Source: Deltaproteobacteria bacterium
GTDB lineage: Bacteria; Bdellovibrionota_B; Oligoflexia; Oligoflexales; CAIYRB01
DNA: 64,000 nucleotides
Direction of reading: 5' to 3'
Assembly (NCBI GenBank): GCA_016874735.1
Contig: VGTI01000005.1
Coordinates: 62,001 to 126,000, forward strand
Shown: positions 35,059-44,549 of the stretch, piece by piece
Position numbering within the stretch: the stretch's first letter is position 1
How the letters are laid out: every line of letters begins with the position of its first letter
The notes under the pieces: generated by a model
What the model was told of the DNA's origin: nothing
Seen by the model: only the letters and a program-made list of their open reading frames with translations
The model's database searches: none
Made by a program: the position numbers and the translations under genes

Positions 35059-36273
35059 TCAGTTACCGTAATGTTTAGCACCACGCCATTTGGTGGATCC
35101 TTCATCTACCGGCACCAATCCGATTAAAATTGCTGCAATCAGCGATACCGTTGCACTAAGTATGTACGGCAGGGCAGCCCCTAAGTCGAAAAGCCCGCCA
35201 GCTATCACGGGCATCAGGCCACGAGCCGCCGCCGCTAAAGACTGACTCAGACCCAATACTTCACCTTGCTCATCCACGCCTGCACATTTTGATAGCATGG
35301 TCGCTATCGTGGGCGAAGTAAAGGCTTGCCCTGCCGCAAGTAGACTCAAGGCAGCAACAGACCATGCCAGCGACGGCGCTAGGGGAATCAGGGTCAGCCC
35401 CATCATCATAATTACGGCTCCAAGCATGGCTACGCGCTGCTCACCAAGGCGCTTCACCATCCGTCCAATGAGACCACCTTGCACCACGACAATGACCACT
35501 CCGATATAGGTAAACACATAACCCAAACCTTGAGCCGACAGGTCAAATCTTTTAGCGCTAAGCAGCGCATAGGTGGTCTCCATACCGACGAAGGCAAACG
35601 TGATTAAGAAAGAGCCGATCAGTAAAAGTCGTAAGTGTCCCGCCTTTATCGACTGTATGATGCCGACCCACAGGCTCGCACGACGGCTCGTGGTGGAACC
35701 GCCGTGTCGCGACTCTACCAACAAAAAGTAGGCTCCGATCAGATTGGCAAAGGCGATCCCCGATGCCGCCAGCGCAGCCGTGCCAAAGCCAAATACCGAA
35801 AGCCCAGCCCCAAGAGCTGGTCCGAATACGAAACCCATACCGATGCTAGCACCGAGCATACCCATATACCGCGAACGCTCCCCCGGCGCGGTCACATCAG
35901 CTACATAGGCTTGTGCCGCAGCGATACTGCCGCCAAAAAGGCCGGCAAGGGCTCGGGCCACGATCAGCATGGTGAGGCTTGTGGCAAATCCGGCCAGGGC
36001 CAATGATACCGCTGAGCCCGCCAGGGCAGCCAGGAGAACCGGCCGGCGGCCAAAACGGTCGGAAAGCCAACCAACCACCGGCGCGCCGGCAAATTGCGCG
36101 GCAGAATAAGCGGTAGCCAATATGCCGATCCAAAGTCCGGATGCACCAAAGTGCATAGCGTAGAATGGCAGCAGTGGCAGAATCATGCCAAATCCCAGCA
36201 AATCGACAAACACTGTGACATAGACAACGACTAGAGAGGCCATTTTTGATGGCGCTGGCGCCTCGTCCTGCAT
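35059..36273 (-). CDS. MFS multidrug/tetracycline-type exporter
   Basis: Twelve-helix major-facilitator exporter of the DHA1 family, 404 aa. TetA-like sequences include FVDLLGFGMILPLLPFY in helix 1, the loop 2-3 motif GWLSDRFGRRPVLL, GLFGGSIAAAQAYVAD in helix 4, and GMGFVFGPALGA in helix 5. An open frame extends 24 codons upstream, but the chosen ATG has GAGGAGGG just upstream. Substrate not predictable from sequence; drug or metabolite efflux is likely. Divergent from the PBP gene. Confidence 0.88.
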   Translation of the reverse strand: MQDEAPAPSKMASLVVVYVTVFVDLLGFGMILPLLPFYAMHFGASGLWIGILATAYSAAQFAGAPVVGWLSDRFGRRPVLLAALAGSAVSLALAGFATSLTMLIVARALAGLFGGSIAAAQAYVADVTAPGERSRYMGMLGASIGMGFVFGPALGAGLSVFGFGTAALAASGIAFANLIGAYFLLVESRHGGSTTSRRASLWVGIIQSIKAGHLRLLLIGSFLITFAFVGMETTYALLSAKRFDLSAQGLGYVFTYIGVVIVVVQGGLIGRMVKRLGEQRVAMLGAVIMMMGLTLIPLAPSLAWSVAALSLLAAGQAFTSPTIATMLSKCAGVDEQGEVLGLSQSLAAAARGLMPVIAGGLFDLGAALPYILSATVSLIAAILIGLVPVDEGSTKWRGAKHYGN

Positions 36274-36466
36274 CGGGCCCTCCTCAAAGCTTGGGACTTC
36301 GGAGTGTATGCGTCTTTCCCCATACGAGCAACCGCCACACCGCACCCAGCACCCACTACAAGTACCGGGAAGCCCTAGAATATCAGATATTAATTAGCAA
36401 TTCAGCCGAACGTCACGAGGGGCTAGCAATGCAGACCGCGCTCCCGCCTCATGGTAAAATCAAGAT

Positions 36467-38314
36467 ATGCACACCAAACTTAAGACTTTTGCAGCAGTGA
36501 GCGTCCTGCTCCTAACTCCGCTATGCCTTTTGCTGGCTATCTACTGCATCAAGTTACGAGCTGAGTTATCCCCACAAATTGCACTCATCGAGCAACTCGG
36601 TACTAAGCGTGACACCCTCGCGTCCGAAGTGTTTGATCATCAGGGACGCAAGATTGGCGAATTTGCCACCGAGAGGCGCTACTTTGTCCCATTGAAGGCT
36701 ATGCCACAAATGGTGGTGAAAGCTTTTTTAAGTGCGGAGGACAAAAGTTTTTACAACCACAGTGGTGTCAGCCCCATGGCCATCATCCGCGCTGCTTTCA
36801 TCAATTTGCGTGGGGGTGGGTTTCGTCAAGGCGCGAGCACTATCACGCAACAGTTGGCGCGCCTCAGCTTTCTCAGCCAAGACCGTACGTTCGAGCGCAA
36901 AGTCAAAGAGGCTATTTTGGCATTGGCCATCGAAAGGCGCCTGAGCAAGGATCGCATCCTCGAGCTTTATCTCAATAAAATCTATCTAGGAAACGCTAGC
37001 TACGGGATCGAAGCTGCAGCAAGAAATTATTTTCGCAAGCATGCTACAGAACTCACCATTGGCGAGGCAGCCATGATTGCTGGCCTGGCAAAAAGTCCCT
37101 CACGTTATGCTCCGCACAAAAACCTGAGCGCTGCTCATCGACGCCAAAAATTTGTACTGCAGCGCATGCTGGTCGACCGCGTCATCACGCGAACGGCAGC
37201 TAGTTTATGGGCTAATTCGAGTGTGAAGGTATATCCGACACGCGAGAGCTTTGACGATCAAGCCCCGTACTTTATGCAGCAGGTGGCGAGCGAAATTGAA
37301 CGCAAGTTGGGACTTCTCAATCTCGCCACCGATGGACTGAAGATCTACACGACGCTCCATGCGGATTTGCAACACGCGGCAGTGGAGACCGTGGGAAGCC
37401 TCATCCAAGCTGCGGCATTAAAGGCTCCCAAGCAGGGGCCGTCTCACGACCTACAAGCCGCACTGGTTTCAGTAAGTCCCGATAACGGGGCCATCCTCGC
37501 GATGCAAGGCGGCAGCAGCTTCAATTTGTCGCAATTTAATCGTGCCTCTGCCACGTGGCGTCCGATTGGGCAACTCATCGCTCCCATCTATGTGGCTTTG
37601 GCTCTTGAGCAAGGACTCAAGTTGACCAGCCATGTAGATGACGATCCTTACGGGATACCGAGGCGCGGAAAGAGCGTGGCCCCAACCCTATTTGATGTGT
37701 TGAGATCGGGAGATGCGACTTTAGGTCTGCCGCTAGTCGCGACTATGGGACTAGGTACCCTAGCGTCATTTGCCAAACGTCTGGGACTAGGCCCAGCCGC
37801 ACCCGACTTCCGCCTTGCTCTAGGCGAGATCAAGTCTAGCCCCCTGCAGATTGCACTGACGTACGCGGCCTTTGCTGCACGTGGCAAGATCGAGGAGCCT
37901 TACGCCATCGAGCGGATTGTCGACGGCAGGGGTAAGTTGATCTACCAGCGTACCAGGCAGCCCGACACCATCGTCATGTCCTCTACGTGTGCGGATCACA
38001 TCCGTGGCGCCCTTGATGTGGCGATGGCCGAGGGTCATGCCAAGCCCAAGGCTGGCGCCGTGGTAAACACAGGAGGCATGTCCGCAGCGAGCGATGATTT
38101 GCGCGATGGCTGGTATGTGGGCGTTGACCGGCAGATCGTGACCTCAGTGTGGCTGGGGTCGGAGCGGGGCGCCAGCCGCCTAGCACCCAGCACTCAAGCG
38201 GCCCGAGACTTGATGAGTCAAGCCTGGGCCCAATATGCCAGCTCACCAGCCTGTCAAGAAAGTCGACAGGCGACGCGGAGTCATGCCGCCCGAGGTAGGC
38301 GTAAGGGTCTATAA
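36467..38314 (+). CDS. class A PBP with lost transpeptidase motifs
   Basis: Membrane-anchored peptidoglycan synthase of 615 aa in the PBP1a layout. One membrane helix (about residues 8-30) precedes a complete GT51 domain: EDKSFYNHSG with catalytic Glu91, GASTITQQLARL, and RKVKEAILALAIERRLS. The second domain aligns with a penicillin-binding transpeptidase, but the SxxK motif reads QLIA (369-372, inside RPIGQLIAP), SxN reads SGD (414-416) and KTG reads NTG (534-536). I infer an active glycosyltransferase with no transpeptidase activity and no beta-lactam acylation. No ribosome site is clear before the ATG. Divergent from the MFS gene. Confidence 0.88.
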   Translation: MHTKLKTFAAVSVLLLTPLCLLLAIYCIKLRAELSPQIALIEQLGTKRDTLASEVFDHQGRKIGEFATERRYFVPLKAMPQMVVKAFLSAEDKSFYNHSGVSPMAIIRAAFINLRGGGFRQGASTITQQLARLSFLSQDRTFERKVKEAILALAIERRLSKDRILELYLNKIYLGNASYGIEAAARNYFRKHATELTIGEAAMIAGLAKSPSRYAPHKNLSAAHRRQKFVLQRMLVDRVITRTAASLWANSSVKVYPTRESFDDQAPYFMQQVASEIERKLGLLNLATDGLKIYTTLHADLQHAAVETVGSLIQAAALKAPKQGPSHDLQAALVSVSPDNGAILAMQGGSSFNLSQFNRASATWRPIGQLIAPIYVALALEQGLKLTSHVDDDPYGIPRRGKSVAPTLFDVLRSGDATLGLPLVATMGLGTLASFAKRLGLGPAAPDFRLALGEIKSSPLQIALTYAAFAARGKIEEPYAIERIVDGRGKLIYQRTRQPDTIVMSSTCADHIRGALDVAMAEGHAKPKAGAVVNTGGMSAASDDLRDGWYVGVDRQIVTSVWLGSERGASRLAPSTQAARDLMSQAWAQYASSPACQESRQATRSHAARGRRKGL

Positions 38315-38360
38315 AAACTCGATTCTGTAGCTGGCCTAGGTTTTGCTCCGTGGGCCACAG

Positions 38361-38379
38361 CCGGACTGCGCTCGTCCGG
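38361..38379. repeat. hairpin downstream of PBP gene
   Basis: Perfect 6-bp GC-rich arms CCGGAC/GTCCGG with a seven-base loop, 47 bp after the stop. No T-run. The 38315-38439 gap has no other visible feature. Confidence 0.35.
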
Positions 38380-38439
38380 ACACGTTCCCTTGCCTGTTGT
38401 CGCTGAATCTGCTTTGTTGCTGTTGATGTGGAGTTGCCC

Positions 38440-39288
38440 GTGAGCCGTTTATTTGGTGTGATTTGTCTGGCCCTTGCCGGAGCGTCGGCTGTCGCTCGTG
38501 CCCAGGATTTTGATTACGAATCGATCCTCAAGGCGGAACCGCGGTCAACCGGTGGTTACTTCACCGTCAGTTCGGGCGTCGGACTTTTTCAAGACATTCA
38601 GGTGCCTATGAACCCGAGGACCGGTGTCCGGGCTAACGGCAGCACCGATAAAGCGGAAAACCAAACCCACTTAGGCATCCCAATCGGCCTCGCCATCGGA
38701 CAGGAACGCGCCTTGGGAGCTCATTGGCACGTGCGCCCTTGGGAGATTACGGGCACTAAGATGGGAGCTTCTAATGGAGCTCCTGGAACCAATAATGCCA
38801 CTTATACGCGTCTGGGTCTGAGCTCAGGATTGCGACGCACGTGGACTGCGGGCGCCTGGCAACTCGATCTTGGCGGTCATGTCGAGCTGCGCCGCTCGGC
38901 CTTTGGCAATGCTGCGGAATCCCATTTTATCAACGCTACTTTGCTCGGCTCCCAGCTGCGGCTCGGGAGCGGCAACTACAGTCTCGAGGTTGGTGGCGAA
39001 GTCGCTCCCAAGGCGACCTTCGGCTATAGTCCAGGGGGCTTTTTCGGTGGCAGCCCTTTCCCGGGAAGCACTGCAAAGCTCATGGGTTACAGCATAGTCA
39101 ACGCTCTCCTGATCGACCGCAACGTCTGGATCGATTTAGGGTTGTCCACGGAGATGGCGACGGTTGTGATTCCCGATGTCAGCTACTACGAGGGCTACGG
39201 TCTTGCTGCCCGCAATCTGGACTCAAGTTCACGCCGCTATCAGCTCACCACACAAACGGTGCGACTAGGGCTTCGGCGGCTTTTTTAA
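38440..39288 (+). CDS. outer-membrane beta-barrel-like protein
   Basis: Exported protein of 282 aa, no known family. A signal peptide with cleavage after ARA precedes alternating polar/aromatic strands (GGYFTVSSGVGLF, TYTRLGLSSGLRRTW, YSLEVGGEVAPKATFGY) and a C-terminal LGLRRLF ending in Phe, typical of outer-membrane barrels recognised by BamA. GTG at 38440 is chosen over GTG at 38428 because GGAG lies six bases upstream of it. Function unknown. Confidence 0.6.
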   Translation: MSRLFGVICLALAGASAVARAQDFDYESILKAEPRSTGGYFTVSSGVGLFQDIQVPMNPRTGVRANGSTDKAENQTHLGIPIGLAIGQERALGAHWHVRPWEITGTKMGASNGAPGTNNATYTRLGLSSGLRRTWTAGAWQLDLGGHVELRRSAFGNAAESHFINATLLGSQLRLGSGNYSLEVGGEVAPKATFGYSPGGFFGGSPFPGSTAKLMGYSIVNALLIDRNVWIDLGLSTEMATVVIPDVSYYEGYGLAARNLDSSSRRYQLTTQTVRLGLRRLF

Positions 39289-39360
39289 GCGGTTTACTTA
39301 ACGTGGTGCGCTGATTTAAACTCCGGCCCTAAGAAACCCCTGGGTTAGAGGTAGCAGTGC

Positions 39361-42300
39361 ATGTCCGCTTCAAAGTCCGAGGCTCCAGCAAGCCGTCGAT
39401 TTCTTGAAACCGCTCCGGAAAAGATGGGCACCTACAGCCCACGCCACAAAGTGCGTTTTGTCACCGCTACCGCGTTATTTGACGGTCATGACGCCAGCAT
39501 CAATATCATGCGGCGCTTGCTCCAGGCTCGAGGCGCCGAGGTTGTGCACTTAGGTCACAATCGTAGCGCCATGGAGATCGTGCAAGCTGCCTTGCAGGAA
39601 GATGCTCAAGCCATCGCGCTCTCGTCCTATCAGGGCGGGCATATGGAGCTCTTTAAATACATCCGGGACCTCCTCAATCAAAACGGTGCCAGTGACGTCC
39701 TCATTTTCGGCGGTGGTGGTGGTGTCATCGTCCCGCGTGAAATCGCTGAGCTCGAGGCCTACGGCGTTACAAAAATCTATAGCCCCGAGGACGGCCAGCG
39801 TGCTGGTCTCGACGGTATCATCGGCCACATGTTGATGGAGGCAGATTTTGCCTACACGGATTGGGGTCAGCGGCGCGACCATCAGACGACCAAGCTGGCC
39901 AGAGCACTCACCTTACTCGAAAGCGGCAAGCACAGTGCAACAGAACTAGTCGCCTCGATCGCTGACCCACGCAAGCGCTTTGAGCAAGTGCCCGTGGTCG
40001 GGATCACCGGTACAGGTGGGGCTGGCAAGAGCTCGCTTACTGATGAGTTGATCATGCGTTTTCTTTGGGATTTCCCCGAGATTCGCATCGGTCTCCTGTG
40101 TATCGACCCATCGAAAAAGAAAACCGGTGGCGCCCTACTCGGTGACCGCATCCGCATCAACTCCGCTGCCGATCCGCGCGTTTTTATTCGGTCGCTAGCC
40201 ACCAGAGATGCCGGACGCGAGTTAGCGAAGAGTACGGCAGACGCCATTAAGGTCATGCGCAGCCAAGACTTCGACTTTCTCATCGTCGAGACCAGTGGTA
40301 TCGGCCAAGGTGACACGGGAATTGTCGATGTCGCTGATATCTCTATGTATGTGATGACTTGTGAGTACGGCGCTCAGACTCAGCTCGAAAAGATCGACAT
40401 GCTTGATTTTGCCGATCTCATTGCGGTGAATAAGTTCGAGCGCCGGCAGGCTCCCGATGCCCTGCGCGATGTCCGCACCCAGCTCCGGCGGACGCGGTTT
40501 CAGGGACAACGCGTAAGTGACGAAAACTACCCAGTCTACGGCACCATAGCCAGCCGCTTCAGCGATGACGGCGTTAATGGCCTTTATCAAGCGCTGGCCG
40601 GTAAAATTAACGGTAAAATCAATGGCCGTCGGTACGACGTTGCGACCAAACGGAGCTACGCCGTGGTCTCGAGTAACCGCGATGCGCTGATTCCTGATGA
40701 CAGAATCCATTATTTGGCAGAAATTGCTCACGCTGTCCGGCGCTACCATGCGGCTAGCGCCGAGCAAGTTAAGGCGGCACAAACGGCCGAGGCCCTTGAG
40801 ATCGCCGCCCAACACTTCCGTGATAAAGGTAAGCATGAGGAAGCTCAAACCAGCGAAACTGCCGCGGCCGCCGCTTGGCGGGATGTTGATCCGCGTTGGC
40901 AAGAGCAGCTGGGGCGGTGGCAAGAGATCCGCACGTCCTATCTCGCGGACGAGTTCACCTATCAAGTCCGCGGCAAAGATATCAAGGTCCAACCGACCTT
41001 TGTGTCTCTCGCCCAACAGAAGCTTCCCAAAATCGCGCTACCGGCTGCCACGAGTAAGGCGGAAACGCTCCGCTTTCTTCTGAAAGAAAACTTGCCGGGT
41101 GAGTTCCCCTATACGGCTGGAGTTTTTCCCTTCCGTCGCGAGCAAGAGGAACCCAAACGCCAGTTTGCTGGCGAGGGTGGACCGTCGCGGACGAATACAC
41201 GCTTTCACTACCTGAGTAAGAACGATCCCGCCAAAAGGCTCAGCACCGCTTTTGATAGCGTCACGCTTTACGGATCAGAGCCTGATCGTCGCCCTGATAT
41301 CTATGGCAAGATCGGTGAATCCGGTGTCTCCATCGCCACACTTGATGACATGAAGCAGCTCTACAGCGGATTTGATCTTTGTGCCGCGTCTACTAGCGTC
41401 AGCATGACGATCAATGGACCTGCACCCATCATTCTCGCCATGTACCTAAACACAGCTATCGACCAGCAAGTCGATAAATTCTGCGGCGATAAAGGTAGAG
41501 CTCCAACTCCTGAGGAGCATCAGCGGATCTACGACCAAACGCTGCAAGTGGTCCGCGGTACGGTACAAGCCGACATCCTTAAGGAAGATCAGGCGCAGAA
41601 CACCTGCATATTCTCGACGGAATGCGCCCTTAAACTCATGGGCGACGTGCAGCAGTACTTCATCGACAAAAAGGTACGCAACTACTACAGCGTATCGATT
41701 TCGGGTTACCACATTGCCGAGGCTGGAGCTAATCCCATCACGCAGCTAGCGTTCACCCTGGCTAATGGTTTTACCTACGTCGAGTACTACTTGGCGCGCG
41801 GTATGAACATCGATGATTTTGCGCCCAATCTCTCCTTCTTTTTTTCGAACGGGCTCGACCCCGAGTACGCCGTAATGGGCCGCGTCGCACGCCGCATTTG
41901 GGCTATCGCCATGCGCGACATATACCAAGGTGACGAACGGTCGCAGAAGCTCAAGTATCACATCCAGACATCTGGACGGTCGCTCCATGCGCAGGAGATG
42001 GACTTTAACGACATCCGCACTACGCTCCAGGCCCTGCTAGCTCTCTACGATAACTGTAATTCGCTCCACACCAACGCCTACGATGAGGCCGTAACCACGC
42101 CAACTGAGGAAAGCGTGCGGCGCGCCATGGCGATTCAGATGATCATCAACAAAGAGTTTGGCCCTAACTTCTGCCAGAACATCAACCAGGGATCCTACTT
42201 CCTTGATTACCTGACAGATCTGGTCGAGGAAGCCGTCCTGCGGGAATTCGAGGCGCTATCGCGACGTGGCGGCGTCCTTGGTTCGATGGAGACGCAGTAT

Positions 42301-42663
42301 CAACGCACCAAGATTCAGGAGGAGAGCCTCTACTACGAGCACCTGAAACACACGGGCGAACTACCAATCATCGGCGTCAACACCTACCTAAATCCCAAAG
42401 TATTAAGTGGTGAATACGTGCGCCCCGAAATTCCGCTGATCCGCGCGTCTTATGAAGAGAAGGACGATCAGCTGACACGTCTGGCCGCCTTCAAGGACCG
42501 TCACACCAAGACGCGCGAGGAAGCTTTACGCCGTCTTAGCCAAGTCGTCATGCAAGGCGGCAACATCTTTGCTGAGTTGATGCACACGGTGCGTCACGCT
42601 AGCCTAGGCGACATCGTTAATACGCTCTACCGCGTGGGTGGGCAGTATCGTCGATCGATGTGA
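39361..42663 (+). CDS. icmF: fused isobutyryl-CoA mutase IcmF
   Basis: Adenosyl-B12 enzyme of 1100 aa that interconverts isobutyryl-CoA and butyryl-CoA, with its own G-protein chaperone built in. Order: B12-binding domain (about 35-165; DGHDASINIMRRLL carries the base-off His), MeaB-type GTPase (about 210-480; P-loop GTGGAGKSS, switch VETSGIGQGD), linker, then a substrate TIM barrel (about 560-1100; SISGYHIAEAGANP, NLSFFFSNGLDPEY, TSGRSLHAQEMDFNDI). A small tandem repeat GKINGKIN lies in the G-domain. Ordinary methylmalonyl-CoA mutase is excluded by this domain order. It likely works in valine or pivalate-type branched acyl-CoA metabolism; no partner gene is adjacent. Confidence 0.95.
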   Translation: MSASKSEAPASRRFLETAPEKMGTYSPRHKVRFVTATALFDGHDASINIMRRLLQARGAEVVHLGHNRSAMEIVQAALQEDAQAIALSSYQGGHMELFKYIRDLLNQNGASDVLIFGGGGGVIVPREIAELEAYGVTKIYSPEDGQRAGLDGIIGHMLMEADFAYTDWGQRRDHQTTKLARALTLLESGKHSATELVASIADPRKRFEQVPVVGITGTGGAGKSSLTDELIMRFLWDFPEIRIGLLCIDPSKKKTGGALLGDRIRINSAADPRVFIRSLATRDAGRELAKSTADAIKVMRSQDFDFLIVETSGIGQGDTGIVDVADISMYVMTCEYGAQTQLEKIDMLDFADLIAVNKFERRQAPDALRDVRTQLRRTRFQGQRVSDENYPVYGTIASRFSDDGVNGLYQALAGKINGKINGRRYDVATKRSYAVVSSNRDALIPDDRIHYLAEIAHAVRRYHAASAEQVKAAQTAEALEIAAQHFRDKGKHEEAQTSETAAAAAWRDVDPRWQEQLGRWQEIRTSYLADEFTYQVRGKDIKVQPTFVSLAQQKLPKIALPAATSKAETLRFLLKENLPGEFPYTAGVFPFRREQEEPKRQFAGEGGPSRTNTRFHYLSKNDPAKRLSTAFDSVTLYGSEPDRRPDIYGKIGESGVSIATLDDMKQLYSGFDLCAASTSVSMTINGPAPIILAMYLNTAIDQQVDKFCGDKGRAPTPEEHQRIYDQTLQVVRGTVQADILKEDQAQNTCIFSTECALKLMGDVQQYFIDKKVRNYYSVSISGYHIAEAGANPITQLAFTLANGFTYVEYYLARGMNIDDFAPNLSFFFSNGLDPEYAVMGRVARRIWAIAMRDIYQGDERSQKLKYHIQTSGRSLHAQEMDFNDIRTTLQALLALYDNCNSLHTNAYDEAVTTPTEESVRRAMAIQMIINKEFGPNFCQNINQGSYFLDYLTDLVEEAVLREFEALSRRGGVLGSMETQYQRTKIQEESLYYEHLKHTGELPIIGVNTYLNPKVLSGEYVRPEIPLIRASYEEKDDQLTRLAAFKDRHTKTREEALRRLSQVVMQGGNIFAELMHTVRHASLGDIVNTLYRVGGQYRRSM

Positions 42664-42704
42664 GTTTCGCTTTTGCGCGTGCGTGGGCCTTGGTTCTGTC
42701 TCAT

Positions 42705-43790
42705 CTAGCCAGAACCTAGCTCCGGCGCACGACGCCAGGGCCTTCGTTCATTACGACTGAGCCACATATCCGTATCACCAGAGGCCATTGCTAGCATGGT
42801 CGGCAAGGTGTCTAGAAGCCGCTTTTGCGGCGTCCAACCTATGACCGCCTCGGTGTGCGCCAGGTCAAACTCGAAATGTTCCTCGGCAAATGCGATCATC
42901 CAGGGCTTAACAAAATTTGATCTACTGAAAAGACCGATGACTTGAGCACCGAGCCAAGCTAGGAAAGGCGGCACTTTTAGGATTGGCACGCGCACGCGAC
43001 CGAAGGCCGCGCTAGCGGCGTCAAAGATCTCTTGGTTGGTCACCGGCCTTGCCTCGCCTACGAGCAGTCGCTGGATCAAACGAGGCGTGGGGTAGCTTGC
43101 ACGCAGGGCAGAGCGGATGGCTCGCGTGACATCATCGACGTGGACATAGGTTAATCCACGGTCGGTACGCCCCGGAAAAAACCAACTCTGAATATTCCCA
43201 CGGCGAATGCGCTCGATCGACTGAAATAGCGGCACTAGCTCACAAGCGTCCGAATAGACGCCTGCAAACACTAACTCAACTACTGGTTGCGTGATCGTGA
43301 CCGATCGCAGAGCTTTTTCTCCCCGCACTTTCGAAGCGGGGTACTGCCACGCTGCAGAACGAGGCGACGCCGCCGTTTGTTTGACACCGGGAACAGTCGG
43401 TGCCATGGCTGCCATACTGGAGGCGAAAATAAACGGAGCGTCAGACGCGGCATAGCGCCCGAATGCTGCCACTAAAGTGGCCATGCTGTCAGCTGCCGCC
43501 TGATACCGCGGATGCGGCAGGTTTGAGAAATCGTAGTACCAAGCTAAATGAATCAGACCTGACAGTGGCTTTTGTAAACGGCGCAACAGACGCTCGACGG
43601 ACGCCACGTCTGTGACATCCATTTGATGCCACTCCTCACCAGACGACAGGCTAGGCGCAGGTAGCAAGTCAATGCAAATAAGGTCATATTCCACACGGAG
43701 ACACTGACGCAACGCAGTACCAATAAAGCCGGCCGCGCCAGTGATCATTAATGTAGGCTTAGACTCTCCGCTGGCAGCAGCTCTACTCAT
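42705..43790 (-). CDS. NAD-dependent epimerase/dehydratase (extended SDR)
   Basis: Extended short-chain dehydrogenase of 361 aa. The N-terminal Rossmann motif is TGAAGFIG, followed by the acidic DVTDVASV strand; the catalytic pair is YPASK. The C-terminal half has the hydrophobic PPFLAWLGAQVIGLF segment seen in sterol-type or lipid-acting members. Substrate unknown. The ATG overlaps the stop of the upstream SDR by 8 bp, so the genes are translationally coupled. A 7-bp inverted repeat (GGTTCTG/CAGAACC, 42692-42716) overlaps its end, convergent with icmF. Confidence 0.8.
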   Translation of the reverse strand: MSRAAASGESKPTLMITGAAGFIGTALRQCLRVEYDLICIDLLPAPSLSSGEEWHQMDVTDVASVERLLRRLQKPLSGLIHLAWYYDFSNLPHPRYQAAADSMATLVAAFGRYAASDAPFIFASSMAAMAPTVPGVKQTAASPRSAAWQYPASKVRGEKALRSVTITQPVVELVFAGVYSDACELVPLFQSIERIRRGNIQSWFFPGRTDRGLTYVHVDDVTRAIRSALRASYPTPRLIQRLLVGEARPVTNQEIFDAASAAFGRVRVPILKVPPFLAWLGAQVIGLFSRSNFVKPWMIAFAEEHFEFDLAHTEAVIGWTPQKRLLDTLPTMLAMASGDTDMWLSRNERRPWRRAPELGSG

Positions 43791-44547
43791 GGGGCAACCA
43801 CTTAGCAATGGATGAAGTCACCCGGTCGAACAACCAAGGCTGCAAACGATTGACACTCTCGGCAACCTGGTTGAGCCGACCAACAACTAGAGGAAAGGCC
43901 GGTTTTTTCCAGCACTGCCATATCGCATCGGCCACATCCTCTGGCGCCGCACTGGGCAAGACTGACTCAAAGGACGCCGACATTTGCGTATCTGTTAGAC
44001 CGGGAAGTACGGCGCTAATCTCAACATTTTTATATCCAGACTCTAGGCGTACCGAGCGCAGTAAGTGATAGAACGCCGCTTTAGATGCGGCGTAGGACGC
44101 GTTGTTGGGGAATGGCACGAGAGCCGTTAGGGAACTCACAGTAATGATTTTGCCTCGAGGCAACTTACTAAACCGCTTAAGGGCATGGCGGAGAAAAATA
44201 GACGGCGAGTGGAAGTTTAGATTCATTTCTAGTGATTGCGTGGCGCGGGAGGAATCGACGAACGTACTACTGGATGATACACCCGCGTTTAATACGATGC
44301 CGCTCAGGTTGAGTTTACGGTCTTTCAAAAGGGAGACGATCGTCGCCTCGGCATGATCCAAATCGCTCAGATCCGCTACTACGGGCACAAATGACTCCCC
44401 GAATTCCATCTGCAAAAGGTCCAGGGCTTTACGGGTGCGGGCGATACCTACGACTCTAAAACCTTTCTTGCAGAATAATCTTGCGGCAGCTGCTCCAATG
44501 CCTCTAGATGCACCGGTTATAATCAAAGTCTCAGTCTGGTTTTTCAT
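43783..44547 (-). CDS. classical SDR oxidoreductase
   Basis: Short-chain dehydrogenase/reductase of 254 aa. Cofactor motif TGASRGIG, NAG in VLNAGVSSS, catalytic Ser in VSSLTAL and YAASK for the Tyr-Lys pair. The Arg in TGASRG and IARTR suggest NADP. The C-terminal region has a Trp-rich helix (PWLFDRVTSSIAKWLPHE). It is 2 bp from the FAD enzyme upstream and overlaps the epimerase downstream, so all three act in one pathway, probably on a lipid or isoprenoid substrate; this is inference. Confidence 0.82.
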   Translation of the reverse strand: MKNQTETLIITGASRGIGAAAARLFCKKGFRVVGIARTRKALDLLQMEFGESFVPVVADLSDLDHAEATIVSLLKDRKLNLSGIVLNAGVSSSSTFVDSSRATQSLEMNLNFHSPSIFLRHALKRFSKLPRGKIITVSSLTALVPFPNNASYAASKAAFYHLLRSVRLESGYKNVEISAVLPGLTDTQMSASFESVLPSAAPEDVADAIWQCWKKPAFPLVVGRLNQVAESVNRLQPWLFDRVTSSIAKWLPHE

Positions 44548-44549
44548 AC

